A stretch of 64,000 nucleotides of DNA. Source: Filifactor villosus. GTDB taxonomy: Bacteria; Bacillota; Clostridia; Peptostreptococcales; Filifactoraceae. A program made the position numbers and the translations under genes. This document shows positions 16,869 to 26,760 of this stretch, piece after piece. Location of the stretch: assembly GCF_042652965.1 (NCBI RefSeq), contig NZ_JBHSHL010000042.1, positions 10,893 through 74,892 on the forward strand, written 5' to 3'. Position 1 is the first letter of the stretch, and each line of letters starts with the position of its first letter. The notes below the pieces were generated by a model. The model did not search any database and was not told where the DNA came from. It saw only the letters and a list, made by a program, of their open reading frames with translations.

Positions 16869-18008
16869 ATGGATTTCGGTTTGTCAAAACAACATATTTT
16901 AATGCAACAAATGTTGCAGGAATTCGCTCAAAACGAAGTGAAGCCGCTTGCCGCAGACGTTGATGAAGAGGAAAGATTTCCGGAAGAGACCGTAGCTAAG
17001 ATGCAAAAAGCCGGTTTCTTGGGAATCCCCTTTCCCAAAGAGTATTCAGGAGAAGGCGGAGACTATCTTGCTTACATCATGGCTGTAGAAGAGCTTTCCA
17101 AGGTCTGTGCTACTACGGGAGTTATCGTTTCGGCACACACATCTCTGTGCTGTGCACCGATTTATGAGCACGGAACGGAAGAGCAAAAGCAAAAGTTCCT
17201 TGCACCCCTGATCAGCGGAAAGAAATTGGGTGCCTTCGGTTTGACTGAGCCCAACGCAGGAACAGATGCTGCGGGACAACAGACCACAGCTGTTTTGGAT
17301 GGAGATGAGTGGGTTCTTAACGGAACAAAGATCTTCATTACAAACGCAATCTATGCGGATACCTATATCGTAATGGCTATGACAGACAAATCTCAAGGAA
17401 CAAGAGGAATTTCGGCCTTCATCGTAGAAAAAGGAACTCCGGGATTCAGCTTCGGACTGAAAGAAAAGAAAATGGGTATTCGAGGATCCGCAACCGCAGA
17501 GCTTGTATTTGAAAACTGCAGAATTCCTAAAGAAAACCTTCTTGGACAATTAGGAAAAGGCTTCAAGATTGCAATGCAGACCCTTGACGGAGGACGTATC
17601 GGTATCGCTGCTCAAGCACTTGGAATTGCTGAAGGAGCTTTGGATGAGGCAGTTGCTTATGTAAAAGAGAGAAGACAGTTCGGCCGTCCGTTGTCCAAAT
17701 TCCAAAACACACAATTCCAACTGGCAGATATGTCCGCAAGAGTGGAGGCTGCTAAAAACCTTGTTTACAAGGCAGCTTGGAAAAAACAGAACAAACTTCC
17801 TTACAGCGTGGATGCCGCTACCGCTAAATTGTTTGCAGCAGAGACCGCAATGTATGTAACGACAAAAGCAGTTCAACTGTTTGGTGGATACGGATATACA
17901 AGAGATTATCCGGTTGAAAGAATGATGAGAGATGCGAAGATAACCGAGATCTACGAAGGAACTTCAGAAGTTCAAAGAATGGTTATTGCAGGAAGTTTAT
18001 TGAAATAA
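16869..18008 (+). CDS. bcd: Butyryl-CoA dehydrogenase (acyl-CoA dehydrogenase)
   Basis: FAD enzyme reducing crotonyl-CoA to butyryl-CoA. 379 residues, standard for short-chain acyl-CoA dehydrogenases. FAD/substrate motifs GLTEPNAGTDA and FGGYGYTRDYPVERMMRDAKI; the catalytic base is the glutamate of IYEGTSE (E363). It is directly followed by etfB and etfA, the arrangement of the flavin-bifurcating Bcd-EtfAB complex, which couples crotonyl-CoA reduction by NADH to ferredoxin reduction. TAAGGAGG precedes ATG 16869. Confidence 0.95.
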   Translation: MDFGLSKQHILMQQMLQEFAQNEVKPLAADVDEEERFPEETVAKMQKAGFLGIPFPKEYSGEGGDYLAYIMAVEELSKVCATTGVIVSAHTSLCCAPIYEHGTEEQKQKFLAPLISGKKLGAFGLTEPNAGTDAAGQQTTAVLDGDEWVLNGTKIFITNAIYADTYIVMAMTDKSQGTRGISAFIVEKGTPGFSFGLKEKKMGIRGSATAELVFENCRIPKENLLGQLGKGFKIAMQTLDGGRIGIAAQALGIAEGALDEAVAYVKERRQFGRPLSKFQNTQFQLADMSARVEAAKNLVYKAAWKKQNKLPYSVDAATAKLFAAETAMYVTTKAVQLFGGYGYTRDYPVERMMRDAKITEIYEGTSEVQRMVIAGSLLK

Positions 18009-18026
18009 GAAAGGGGAACATGACAA

Positions 18027-18812
18027 ATGAAGATCGTAGTTTGTATAAAACAAGTACCGGATACAACCGAAGTTAAGATTGACCCGAAAACAAATACATT
18101 GATCCGTGACGGAGTACCGTCCATTATCAACCCTGACGATAAAGCGGGATTGGAAGCTGCTCTTAGAATCAAAGATGAGACAGGAGCGGAAGTAACCGTT
18201 CTTTCCATGGGACCTCCACAAGCCGACATTGCGCTTAGAGAAGCTCTGGCAATGGGAGCGGACAGAGCCATCCTTGTTTCCGACAGAGCATTCGGAGGAG
18301 CGGACACTTGGGCGACTTCCTCAACTATTGCAGGAGCACTCAAGAAGTTGGAGTATGATTTGGTCATTGCAGGACGTCAGGCGATTGACGGAGATACCGC
18401 ACAGGTAGGACCTCAAATCGCAGAACACCTTAAATTACCTTCCGTAACTTATGCAGAAGACATTAAGTTGGAAGAAGGCGCAGTTGTAATCAAGAGACAC
18501 TTTGAAGACAGATATCACTTGATCAGAGTAAAAACTCCCTGCCTGATCACCGCATTGAAAGAACTGAATGAGCCCAGATATATGAAAGTATCGGGAATCT
18601 TTGATGCATACGGTGAAAAAGAAGTTGAAGTTTGGGGAGCGGCGGATATTGATGTAGATCCGAGCAACCTGGGATTGAAAGGTTCACCGACCAAGGTTAA
18701 AAAATCCTTTACCAAGGGAGCAAAAACGGCAGGAAAACTGTTTGACAACCTTGCTCCGGCAGATGCGGCAAAATTGATTGTCGAAAAACTTCATGAAAAA
18801 TATATTTTCTAA
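18027..18812 (+). CDS. etfB: Electron transfer flavoprotein beta subunit
   Basis: 261 residues. MKIVVCIKQVPDTTEVKID is the standard EtfB start; VIAGRQAIDGDTAQVGPQIAEHL carries the nucleotide-binding/recognition region. In clostridial Bcd-EtfAB the beta subunit holds the bifurcating FAD and the NADH site; this copy sits 18 bases after bcd and fits that role. Confidence 0.95.
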   Translation: MKIVVCIKQVPDTTEVKIDPKTNTLIRDGVPSIINPDDKAGLEAALRIKDETGAEVTVLSMGPPQADIALREALAMGADRAILVSDRAFGGADTWATSSTIAGALKKLEYDLVIAGRQAIDGDTAQVGPQIAEHLKLPSVTYAEDIKLEEGAVVIKRHFEDRYHLIRVKTPCLITALKELNEPRYMKVSGIFDAYGEKEVEVWGAADIDVDPSNLGLKGSPTKVKKSFTKGAKTAGKLFDNLAPADAAKLIVEKLHEKYIF

Positions 18813-18872
18813 GGCATTGGAACAAACTGTACGAATGAAAACGATTAAATGTTGAATATAGGAGGGATTTTT

Positions 18873-19892
18873 GTGAACCTTTCAGATTTTAAAGGTGTTT
18901 TGGTATTCACGGAGCAAAGAGACGGAGAACTACAAAAAGTTGCTTTGGAACTTGTAGGAGAAGCAAGAAGATTGGCTGATATATTGGGACAGGAAGTAAT
19001 TGCGGCACTGATTGGAGACAATGTAGGGGGACTTAAAGACACATTGATTTCCCATGGAGCGGACAAGGTAGTAAGAGTGGACAATCCGATGCTTCACTAC
19101 TTTGTGACCGAGCCTTACACGAAGGCGATGATCGCTGTGATCGAAAAAGTAAAACCTGCGATCGTACTCTTCGGAGCAACCTCCATCGGACGTGACCTCG
19201 CTCCCAGAGTATCTGCAAGATGGCATACAGGTTTGACCGCAGACTGCACAAGTCTGGCTATCGAAGAAGGAACTCAAAACCTTTTGATGACTCGTCCGGC
19301 TTTTGGAGGAAACATCATGGCTACCATCGCTTGTCCGGACTTCAGACCTCAAATGTCTACCGTTCGTCCGGGGGTTATGCAAAAACTGGATGCAGATCCA
19401 AACAGAACAGGTGAAATGATCGACTTGAACGTTGAGTTTACCGATGTGGACATGAACGTTGAGATCATTGAAGAAGTAAAAGAAACCCAAAAACGTGTCA
19501 ACATCGAAGAAGCGGAGATCCTTGTATCTGCAGGTCGTGGAGTCGGTGGAGCCGACAAGTTGGGACCTTTGGAAGATCTTGCAGAAGTATTGGGCGGAAA
19601 CGTATCCGGTTCTCGTGCAACCATCGATAGCGGTTGGTTGCCTAAGGAGCGTCAAGTAGGACAAACGGGAAAAACCGTTCGTCCGACCCTGTATATGGCT
19701 TGCGGTATCTCCGGAGCGATTCAGCACTTGGCAGGTATGGAAGAGTCCGACTTCATCGTTGCGATCAACAAAAACCCTGAAGCACCGATCTTTGAAGTTG
19801 CAGATGTAGGAGTAGTAGGAGACCTTCACAAGATTCTGCCCTTGTTGACAGAAGAACTTAAGAAAATGAAGGCAGCTGAAGAAAGCAAATAA
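18873..19892 (+). CDS. etfA: Electron transfer flavoprotein alpha subunit
   Basis: 339 residues from GTG 18873, which has GGAGGG nine bases upstream; the ATG at 18849 overlaps that site. The C-terminal FAD-binding domain is clear: GRGVGGADKLGPLEDLAEVL, GSRATIDSGW, RQVGQTGKTVRPTLYMACGISGA split over the usual positions, INKNPEAPIFEVADVGVVGD. Last gene of bcd-etfB-etfA. Confidence 0.95.
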   Translation: MNLSDFKGVLVFTEQRDGELQKVALELVGEARRLADILGQEVIAALIGDNVGGLKDTLISHGADKVVRVDNPMLHYFVTEPYTKAMIAVIEKVKPAIVLFGATSIGRDLAPRVSARWHTGLTADCTSLAIEEGTQNLLMTRPAFGGNIMATIACPDFRPQMSTVRPGVMQKLDADPNRTGEMIDLNVEFTDVDMNVEIIEEVKETQKRVNIEEAEILVSAGRGVGGADKLGPLEDLAEVLGGNVSGSRATIDSGWLPKERQVGQTGKTVRPTLYMACGISGAIQHLAGMEESDFIVAINKNPEAPIFEVADVGVVGDLHKILPLLTEELKKMKAAEESK

Positions 19893-19910
19893 ACCAAATA
19901 AAACTTTTGT

Positions 19911-19940
19911 AAAAAGACCTGTGTACACAGGTCTTTTTTT
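19911..19940 (+). terminator. Intrinsic terminator of bcd-etfBA
   Basis: AAAAAGACCTGTG / CACAGGTCTTTTT with a TA loop and T run. Confidence 0.9.
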
Positions 19941-19958
19941 ATCGGATCTTTTGTTTTA

Positions 19959-20069
19959 TACTATTTTTCAATAGAAGTATGGATATATCTATTTTTCAAT
20001 GACGAAAAACTATGTTGTCTTCTATGGGTCACAGATTGTTTATATCCACGATTTAAAAGGATAGTAGTA
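19959..20069 (+). repeat. Family B repeat (111 bp)
   Basis: TACTATTTTTCAATAGAAGT at the left, GGATAGTAGTA at the right, with the shared core. Five bases later comes TTTGTGCGGTATTGC, the right end of a family C element whose left end is not found. Confidence 0.85.
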
Positions 20070-20657
20070 TTACATTTGTGCGGTATTGCTCTATTATTCA
20101 ATTGAAATGAAAAAAGTCCGTTCGATCCTGCTTCAGATCTTCTCTTCGTCTGTATGCCGTTGTATAAAAAAGTTGACATAAGAATTGAAATGACTTAATA
20201 TTATACATAGATAAACGATATCTTCCACCATAAAAAATATACTTGAAGGGATAGGAAGCTCGTGTCCACAAGGCTCAAACAATGTGTTTCAAAATCAATT
20301 CTTGTTTTTTCCGATTGAACCTGTAACTGTTTGGAAGAAGATTCGAAAGGTGATGACTGCGGTTTTAGGGCATGCTGTAATTCGGTATCGAGGAACTGTA
20401 CTCTATGGACTTTGAGAAGGTAGTTAGTCTGTAGAGTGAGATATTTATACACCTTGATTGAACAATACCGGGAAGAGGGATGTCGAGAATATGAGGTTGT
20501 AATCATTGCCTTGGTTTTGAGTACAAAGGGCTTAAAAAAATTATGTATTGTTTTGTACTCCATTGCCTTTTGAAAACATAGAGGAAGTTAAAGTTTGAAA
20601 GGGTGGTATTTTGGAGAGAAGATATCAAAAGCGACATAAAGCGGATGGAGGTAGACT
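20070..20657 (+). other. Intergenic region with a candidate promoter, no recognisable gene
   Basis: TTGACA (20173-20178), 17 bases, TAATAT (20196-20201) could serve the zinc-ribbon gene with a leader of about 450 nt. A 9-bp inverted repeat GAGTACAAA (20519-20527) / TTTGTACTC (20552-20560) lies in the leader. No convincing ORF on either strand. Confidence 0.4.
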
Positions 20658-22970
20658 ATGAAGTGCAGAAATTGTAATGCTAAACTTGAAGAAGGTGCCT
20701 TGTTTTGTACGCAGTGTGGAACAAAGATAGAGGAGCAACTGGAGTTTCAAGAAGAGCCGAACAAGGAAGTTGAGAGAGAAAAACCGTTTGCCCAAGAGCC
20801 TATACAAGAGGTAGATCAAGCAATACATCAGGAGGATGTCAAAGAAGAAACCGTTGTTGAAATGCCGGATCTTAAAACGAAGATAAACCTTGAGAAAGAG
20901 ACGGATGAGAAGGCTTCCTCCGCTGCCAAAGAAGAGATGTTTGAGGCGCAACAACCGCCGGATGAACATATAGAGATGCACGGGATTACAGTTGAAGAAG
21001 TTCCCGTATCACAGGAGCTTGTGGTCCAGAAGGAGTTTGTCTTCTGCGGCCACTGTGGAACGAGGATGGAAGCAGGAGGTATGTTCTGCGAAAATTGCGG
21101 AAAACCTCTATCGGAAGAACCCTTGCTTTCTTCACAAAATTCCAAGAAGGCTCTGCCTGTTAAGAAGATCTTGGCTGTGCTTGTTGTCCTTGCTCTCGTC
21201 TTTGTGGGGGTACAGGGGGTAAGGCAGTTGTTTTCAGGATTCGGAAAGGGGAAGGCTGCAAAAGAGGTTTACTATCTCAAGGGAAGTGAGATGTATTGTA
21301 TCAAACCGGATAGCAAAAAAACGGAACCTGTTCTTTATGCCGAAAACATTTATCTTGAAGAAGGTGTTGAGGAAGTATACGGTTGGAACTATCTCTATCA
21401 GTTGAAGAGCAAGGACGGTAAAATCAATTTCATCGTTGAAGACTACAACACGATGGTCGGGACCTTCACCCTCTCCTACAAGATAGGAAATAAAGAGAAA
21501 CAGGAGATCGACGATGATGTTGAATCCTATATCGTAACAGACGACAACAAGGTCCTCTATATAAAAAATGAGAACCTCTACCTGTCGGATCTCAAAAACA
21601 GGGAGAAGATCGCTTCCGGAGTAATGGACTATCTCCTCGATAAGGATCAAAAAATCATCCTGTGGACGGAGCCCGAGTCCGCTTCCGCCTCTTCAGAGGT
21701 TAAGTATTCCCTTTATTATCAAGACATCCGGATGAAGAAGGATAAGGTGGAATTGGAAGATGATATCACTGCACTTCTATCTCACAGTGAAGACTTCAGT
21801 AAGCTGTTGATTCGAAAAGACGATGCTTTGTATATGATCAGAAATTTGAAGGATGAAGAAAAACTTGTCGATGATGTGGAAAGTGTTTACTCTATAGATT
21901 TTGACAAGGAGAGTTTCTACTATACGCAGAGCAATAAGATCAAAATAAAGGCGATGGATGCTGTCATCGATGATATGAAAGCGAAGGATGCGGCAATGAA
22001 GGAGCCGAACCGTAAAGACTATGAAAAAACGGAAACATCCCAAGGATTTTTCTCCTACACCTATACAACAGTCGATGATAAATACTACGAAGACAAAAGG
22101 CTCTATGATGAAAAACAGCAGAGGGATCGTTTGAGAACTTCTTTGCAGAGGAAGACCTTGGAGCTGGACGGTTCAAAACTTTATTACTACACGGGCAAAG
22201 ATAAACAACTTATTAAAGAAGATGTTTTGATGATAGGAGGAGAACAGTTCAACGAGGAAAAATCGGAGTACTATATCATCTATTATGCTCTTGATACGGA
22301 AACCGAGAATAAAATAAAACTCTCCGAGATCACATATGAAGGGTATTTGGAGAGCCAACTCTGGACTCTTCGGGAAGCGGTCAAAAAACCTTTCTTAAAC
22401 ATGGCGGGTAAAGATATTGAGTTAAAAGTGGATAAGGATGTGAGCTACATCTATCCTTATGAAGTATCGGGAACAGAGCTCTATGCCACTGTAAACAAAC
22501 TGATCGATACGGAAGAAGCTAAAGATGCACTGGTGTCCATTTCACTAAGCGACAAAGATGCCGGAACCGTCACCGAAAAGGATGATAATGTAAACAATAT
22601 CTATTCCATCGAAGATGGAAATGTATACTACTTTAAGAATCGTCCGGATTCTTTTGAAAGCCTTGTGTTTTCGGGAGACTTCTATCGTAATGGAGAGCTT
22701 TTGGCAGAAGAAGTAAGAGAAGTACGCTTCTTAAAGGATAAGTCCGGGATCTTGGTCTTGTCGGAGGGGGATCTCTTCCTCTTGAAAGGAAAGGATAGGA
22801 AAAAAATCGCTGATGATGTCGAATTTTTCTCATTCTTCGATGAAAGATCCATCGTTGTGTTGAGAGACTATAACCGTGATCGAATGGAAGGAGATCTGGA
22901 ATATTTTAACGGAAAAGAACTCAAACCCTTGGATACGGATGTAAAAATGATTGTCGATCATGTCGAATAA
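20658..22970 (+). CDS. Zinc-ribbon membrane protein with large extracytoplasmic domain
   Basis: 770 residues, not assignable to a named function. Order: zinc ribbon CRNC...CTQC (3-21), acidic linker, second zinc ribbon CGHC...CENC (about 131-148), one membrane helix (about 172-192, KKILAVLVVLALVFVG), then about 570 residues rich in short beta-type repeats (for example YYLKGSEMYCI, KVLYIKNENLYLSDL, NVYYFKNRPDSF) that look like a beta-propeller sensor. The ribbons would be cytoplasmic, the rest outside. First of three zinc-ribbon genes in a row. Confidence 0.8.
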   Translation: MKCRNCNAKLEEGALFCTQCGTKIEEQLEFQEEPNKEVEREKPFAQEPIQEVDQAIHQEDVKEETVVEMPDLKTKINLEKETDEKASSAAKEEMFEAQQPPDEHIEMHGITVEEVPVSQELVVQKEFVFCGHCGTRMEAGGMFCENCGKPLSEEPLLSSQNSKKALPVKKILAVLVVLALVFVGVQGVRQLFSGFGKGKAAKEVYYLKGSEMYCIKPDSKKTEPVLYAENIYLEEGVEEVYGWNYLYQLKSKDGKINFIVEDYNTMVGTFTLSYKIGNKEKQEIDDDVESYIVTDDNKVLYIKNENLYLSDLKNREKIASGVMDYLLDKDQKIILWTEPESASASSEVKYSLYYQDIRMKKDKVELEDDITALLSHSEDFSKLLIRKDDALYMIRNLKDEEKLVDDVESVYSIDFDKESFYYTQSNKIKIKAMDAVIDDMKAKDAAMKEPNRKDYEKTETSQGFFSYTYTTVDDKYYEDKRLYDEKQQRDRLRTSLQRKTLELDGSKLYYYTGKDKQLIKEDVLMIGGEQFNEEKSEYYIIYYALDTETENKIKLSEITYEGYLESQLWTLREAVKKPFLNMAGKDIELKVDKDVSYIYPYEVSGTELYATVNKLIDTEEAKDALVSISLSDKDAGTVTEKDDNVNNIYSIEDGNVYYFKNRPDSFESLVFSGDFYRNGELLAEEVREVRFLKDKSGILVLSEGDLFLLKGKDRKKIADDVEFFSFFDERSIVVLRDYNRDRMEGDLEYFNGKELKPLDTDVKMIVDHVE

Positions 22971-22977
22971 GGAGCGG

Positions 22978-22997
22978 TGCCCCCTGTATCGGGGGCA
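22978..22997. promoter_or_regulatory. GC-rich hairpin between two zinc-ribbon genes
   Basis: TGCCCCC / GGGGGCA with loop TGTATC, placed just before the ribosome binding site AAGGAGG of the next gene. No T run, so not a normal terminator; may stabilise or separate the two messages. Confidence 0.5.
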
Positions 22998-23018
22998 TAG
23001 ATTCAAGGAGGCGATTGT

Positions 23019-23753
23019 ATGTTTTGCACAAAATGCGGAAACACAATATCGAAAGAAACAAAGTTTTGCACAAAATGCGGTGCTCCTGTTGCGAATAATA
23101 GTGTAAGCGGCAAGAGAGAAGTACCCGCAAAAAGCAAAAAAAGCGGGATTTTGGTAAACCTTCTCTTTGTTCTTCTGTCCCTGCTGATCATTGCGCTAAT
23201 AGCAGGAATGGGCTACTTTGTATTCAAGAATTTCCCAAGTCCCTTCTCCTCAAACAAAACGGTAGAGCATGAGGAAACGGAATGGAAGACGGAAAAATCA
23301 AAGGATGATGATGAAAAGAAAGAAGAGGAGGATACTTCGTCGAATTCAAAGGAAGAAGGTTCAATGTCACAGGAACAGGAAGAAACATCCGGAGCCGAAC
23401 AACCGTCTAAAACCGAAGTTCAACCGGGACAGTCCATTGAAAACGGAATCCAACCGAGCCAACCTCCCAATTCTGCAATGGCAGGTTTTATGATCTCGGA
23501 CAGTGCGGTGCGTTACTTGGCAAAGGAAGACCTCTACGGTTTGAGCAAAGAACAACTTCGAATTGCAAGAAATGAAATCTATGCAAGACATGGAAGAAAA
23601 TTCAAGGATGAGGCCCTACAGGATTACTTCAACAGTCAGGAATGGTATATGCCCCTGATAGAGGCCGATGAGTTCGATAAGATGGTAAAACTCAGTGATG
23701 TGGAGCGAAAGAACCTCGACTTGATCAAATCGGTTGAGAACTCCATGCCTTAA
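23019..23753 (+). CDS. Zinc-ribbon, membrane-anchored YARHG-domain protein
   Basis: 244 residues. N-terminal zinc ribbon with CTKC at 3-6 and again at 19-22, one membrane helix (about 45-70), a long hydrophilic E/S/Q-rich spacer, and a C-terminal YARHG domain: LRIARNEIYARHGRKFKDEALQ followed by YFNSQEWYMPL (family known from extracytoplasmic ends of Firmicute membrane proteins; function unknown). AAGGAGG precedes the ATG. Shares ribbon-helix-outside-domain design with the gene upstream. Confidence 0.85.
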   Translation: MFCTKCGNTISKETKFCTKCGAPVANNSVSGKREVPAKSKKSGILVNLLFVLLSLLIIALIAGMGYFVFKNFPSPFSSNKTVEHEETEWKTEKSKDDDEKKEEEDTSSNSKEEGSMSQEQEETSGAEQPSKTEVQPGQSIENGIQPSQPPNSAMAGFMISDSAVRYLAKEDLYGLSKEQLRIARNEIYARHGRKFKDEALQDYFNSQEWYMPLIEADEFDKMVKLSDVERKNLDLIKSVENSMP

Positions 23754-24115
23754 TGAATATAAGACCACAACGAATATTGAAAGTAGAAAAGCTCCCTGTT
23801 TCGAGCATTGACTTTAAAGAAAAGGAGACAGGGAGAAGTTTCATATAGGAGAAGAATGGAGCAGAGTCTTTTGGACAGGATAAGTTGAGCAAGTATTTCC
23901 AAGAGCATTAAAATCAGGCAAAAAGCCGGTGCTTTCACACATCGATATTCTTACCGATTTCAGCTGTGCGGTTAACTCGTTTGTATTATGATAAAAACAC
24001 AAACGAAGGGTAACTATCAATATGCGATTACACCGGTGTAATCTTGCTTTTTATATGGATATAAGGTCTTTTTCTTCAAAAGAGAAACCGGACCGGACAG
24101 GAAGGAGAATGTTAA
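23754..24115. other. Intergenic, 362 bp, inverted repeats only
   Basis: CTCCCTGT (about 23792) pairs with ACAGGGAG (about 23830), and GTTAACTCGTTTGT pairs imperfectly with ACAAACGAAGGGTAAC near 23970-24013. No gene seen. Confidence 0.4.
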
Positions 24116-24490
24116 ATGGCGGATATTTTTTCGAAGGGATTGACGACCCTCAATGTCGCAACCTCGACTTTTTTGGAAGAAAAGAAGATTCAAACTCATA
24201 TAGACAGTTTGAATGAGGAGATCGCCCTCCTTGAGAGAGAAATCGGAAACTTTGTCTTTAGATCATGGGCGGATCACCAGGATGTTTCTGTGGAATCTTT
24301 TAAAGATAAGTTGGAGCTGATTTTGCAAAATCAAAAGAAGATTTTGGAGTGTAACGAGAATATAGAAGAACTTAGGAAGAAAAAGCATGAGATCTTGGGA
24401 ACCAAGCAAAAAGGATTTTGCCCCAACTGCGGAGAGCCGCACGAAGCGACGATGAACTTCTGCAAAAAATGTGGAAGCAAACTTTCTTAA
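24116..24490 (+). CDS. Small coiled-coil protein with C-terminal zinc ribbon
   Basis: 124 residues, soluble. Residues 20-100 are helical and heptad-like (SLNEEIALLEREI, NIEELRKKKHEIL); the end is a zinc ribbon with CPNC and CKKC. AAGGAGAATGTTAA precedes the ATG. No name can be given; similar coil-ribbon proteins occur beside zinc-ribbon membrane proteins in Firmicutes. The mirrored ribbon position (C-terminal here, N-terminal in its neighbours) is notable. Confidence 0.8.
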   Translation: MADIFSKGLTTLNVATSTFLEEKKIQTHIDSLNEEIALLEREIGNFVFRSWADHQDVSVESFKDKLELILQNQKKILECNENIEELRKKKHEILGTKQKGFCPNCGEPHEATMNFCKKCGSKLS

Positions 24491-24626
24491 GTAAAAGTGC
24501 AGGACAAACTCGGAGATAGCGTGGAGGTGGCTTTGTGAGCAATGACTTCCACATATTATCTCTTGTTGAACATACTGTGAAGTCGGTCGATGTTTTTGTG
24601 CTATCGGCTTGAGTCGGAACAAACAG

Positions 24627-24673
24627 AAATCTCTATGGTTATCATAACGAAAAGATAAGCATAGAGATTTTTT
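24627..24673 (+). terminator. Hairpin before der
   Basis: AAATCTCTATG (24627-24637) / CATAGAGATTT (24660-24670) plus three more T. Likely ends the zinc-ribbon unit. A TATAAT at 24732-24737 after it may be the der -10; its -35 is poor. Confidence 0.65.
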
Positions 24674-24781
24674 GTGGACAGGCAGAAGGCTTGAACTATA
24701 AATAATTCTAAACCTTCGATCAAATCTATGATATAATAAAAAGAACGGGTAGAAAAATCGGAGGAGAGAAGGAGGAAGATC

Positions 24782-26095
24782 ATGCGTCCTATTGTTGCAA
24801 TCGTAGGAAGACCCAATGTCGGCAAATCGACATTGTTCAATAAATTGGTAGGAAGTCGCGTAGCCATCGTCGAAGACACGCCGGGAGTAACACGCGACAG
24901 AATATACGGGGAGGCGGAGTGGCTGTCCAAGTACTTTACCGTTATCGACACGGGAGGGATTGACACGCAGTCCGATGAGATTATTCCCGCAAAGATGAGA
25001 CAGCAGGCGGAGCTTGCGATGGATATGGCGACCGTCATCCTCTTCGTCGTCAACGGAAGGGACGGAGTAACGCCTCAGGACAGGGATATCGCCCTGCAAT
25101 TGAAAAAGACGAAGAAACCTGTTGTTTTGGTCGTAAATAAGGTAGATAATAAGAATCTGCCCGAGGACTTCTATGACTTTTATGAGCTTGGGATCGGTGA
25201 ACCCATAGCGATATCCGCAGCAGTAGGACTTGGGATAGGGGACCTCCTCGACATCGTAATCGAGCACTTCGATGCGGATGCCGATACCGAGCAGGACGAA
25301 GATCTGATTAAGGTCGCCATCGTCGGCAAACCCAATGCCGGCAAGTCCTCCATCCTCAATCGAACTCTTGGAGAAGAACGGGTCATCGTCAGCCCGATTG
25401 CAGGCACAACGAGGGATGCGATAGATACCTATGTTACCATCAACGAACAAAGATACCTCTTCATCGATACGGCGGGAATAAGGAAGAGGAGCAAGATCGA
25501 TGAAAATGTCGAGAAATACTCCGTCATCCGCTCCTATGCCGCGGTCGAACGTGCTCATGTCGTCCTTATGATCATCGATGCACAGACAGGGATCAGCGAA
25601 CAGGACAGCAAGATCGCAGGGATCGCCCACAACTTGGGCAAGGCCGTCGTCATCGTCGTCAACAAGTGGGATCTGATCGAAAAAGATAACAACAGTGTCA
25701 AAGAATATACCGCATCTATTCGGGAAGAGCTGCCCTTTATGACATATGCGCCTATCATCTTCATCTCCGCGGTTACGGGGCAGAGATTCGATAAGATTGT
25801 AGAGATGATCAACCTCGTCTACGCGGAATCGATCAAGAGGGTCGCAACGGGGCTTCTCAACGATGTCATAGGAGAAGCGGTCATTATGAACCAACCTCCC
25901 TCCGATAAGGGCAAGAGACTCAAGATCTACTACGCTACACAGGTTAGCGTCCAGCCGCCGTCCTTCAGCGTCTTTATCAACGATAAGGACCTCTTTCACT
26001 TCTCTTACCAGAGATATTTGGAGAACAAAATTCGTGAGAACTTCGGGTTTGAAGGAACGCCGATTGTATTTTTTAAACGGGAAAAAAGGAGCTAA
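24782..26095 (+). CDS. der: Ribosome biogenesis GTPase Der (EngA)
   Basis: 437 residues, two tandem GTPase domains plus a C-terminal KH-like domain; acts in 50S maturation. First P loop GRPNVGKST at 9-17 with DTPG and NKVD; second GKPNAGKSS at 182-190 with DTAG and NKWD. AAGGAGG upstream. Followed by plsY after three bases. Confidence 0.97.
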   Translation: MRPIVAIVGRPNVGKSTLFNKLVGSRVAIVEDTPGVTRDRIYGEAEWLSKYFTVIDTGGIDTQSDEIIPAKMRQQAELAMDMATVILFVVNGRDGVTPQDRDIALQLKKTKKPVVLVVNKVDNKNLPEDFYDFYELGIGEPIAISAAVGLGIGDLLDIVIEHFDADADTEQDEDLIKVAIVGKPNAGKSSILNRTLGEERVIVSPIAGTTRDAIDTYVTINEQRYLFIDTAGIRKRSKIDENVEKYSVIRSYAAVERAHVVLMIIDAQTGISEQDSKIAGIAHNLGKAVVIVVNKWDLIEKDNNSVKEYTASIREELPFMTYAPIIFISAVTGQRFDKIVEMINLVYAESIKRVATGLLNDVIGEAVIMNQPPSDKGKRLKIYYATQVSVQPPSFSVFINDKDLFHFSYQRYLENKIRENFGFEGTPIVFFKREKRS

Positions 26096-26098
26096 TCG

Positions 26099-26716
26099 AT
26101 GTCATTTTGGGAAATCTATAATTGGAAATTCGTGCTTTTGTTGATCCTCATTGCCTACCTCGTCGGGAACATCTCACCTTCCTATCTTTTGGCAAAGAGG
26201 CGGAAGAACATCGACATCCGCACCGTCGGTTCGGGCAACGCCGGCACGACCAACACCCTTCGCTATATGGGCAAGAAGGCGGCCGTGATCGTACTTCTCA
26301 TCGATGCCTTAAAGGGATCGGCGGCGTCCTATATGGGCTACCGCTTGGGCGGAATCGAGATAGGATACCTCTGTGCTCTGGCTGTGATCGTGGGCCACGT
26401 GTTTCCCGCTCTTTTGAAGTTCAAAGGAGGAAAAGGAGTTGCCACTTCGATCGGCTCGATTGTCGTCTTGGCACCCTACCTTGTCTTGGTTGCACTGATT
26501 ATTGCCCTTCTGGTTATTTGGAAAACACGCTATGTCAGCTTGGGAGCGATGACGGGAGTCTTTCTCTACACCGTGTTGATGATAGCGACCGGAGCGAGGG
26601 GAATCCCTTTAGCAGTGGCGATCCTGCTATCGGTCTTTATTGCCTTTACGCACCGAAGCAATATTGTAAGACTCAAAAACAAAACCGAGAGAAAACTGGG
26701 TGAGAAGGTCGAATAA
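26099..26716 (+). CDS. plsY: Acyl-phosphate:glycerol-3-phosphate acyltransferase PlsY
   Basis: Integral membrane enzyme adding the first acyl chain to glycerol-3-phosphate from acyl-phosphate (made by PlsX, also in this window at 60375). 205 residues, five or so membrane helices. Signature loops: GNISPSYLLAK, VGSGNAGTTNTLR and FKGGKGVATSIGS. Order der-plsY-gpsA is the usual clostridial one. Confidence 0.95.
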   Translation: MSFWEIYNWKFVLLLILIAYLVGNISPSYLLAKRRKNIDIRTVGSGNAGTTNTLRYMGKKAAVIVLLIDALKGSAASYMGYRLGGIEIGYLCALAVIVGHVFPALLKFKGGKGVATSIGSIVVLAPYLVLVALIIALLVIWKTRYVSLGAMTGVFLYTVLMIATGARGIPLAVAILLSVFIAFTHRSNIVRLKNKTERKLGEKVE

Positions 26717-26760
26717 AACTCATTCGTCTAAAGAACGCAACAACGAAGGAGACACTAAAG

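Noticed and set aside
20201..20563. 120-codon minus-strand frame before the zinc-ribbon gene
   Set aside because: No ribosome binding site, no recognisable sequence and unusual composition.
26122..26703. 193-codon frame in another phase over plsY
   Set aside because: plsY has clear membrane and motif structure; this is its shadow.
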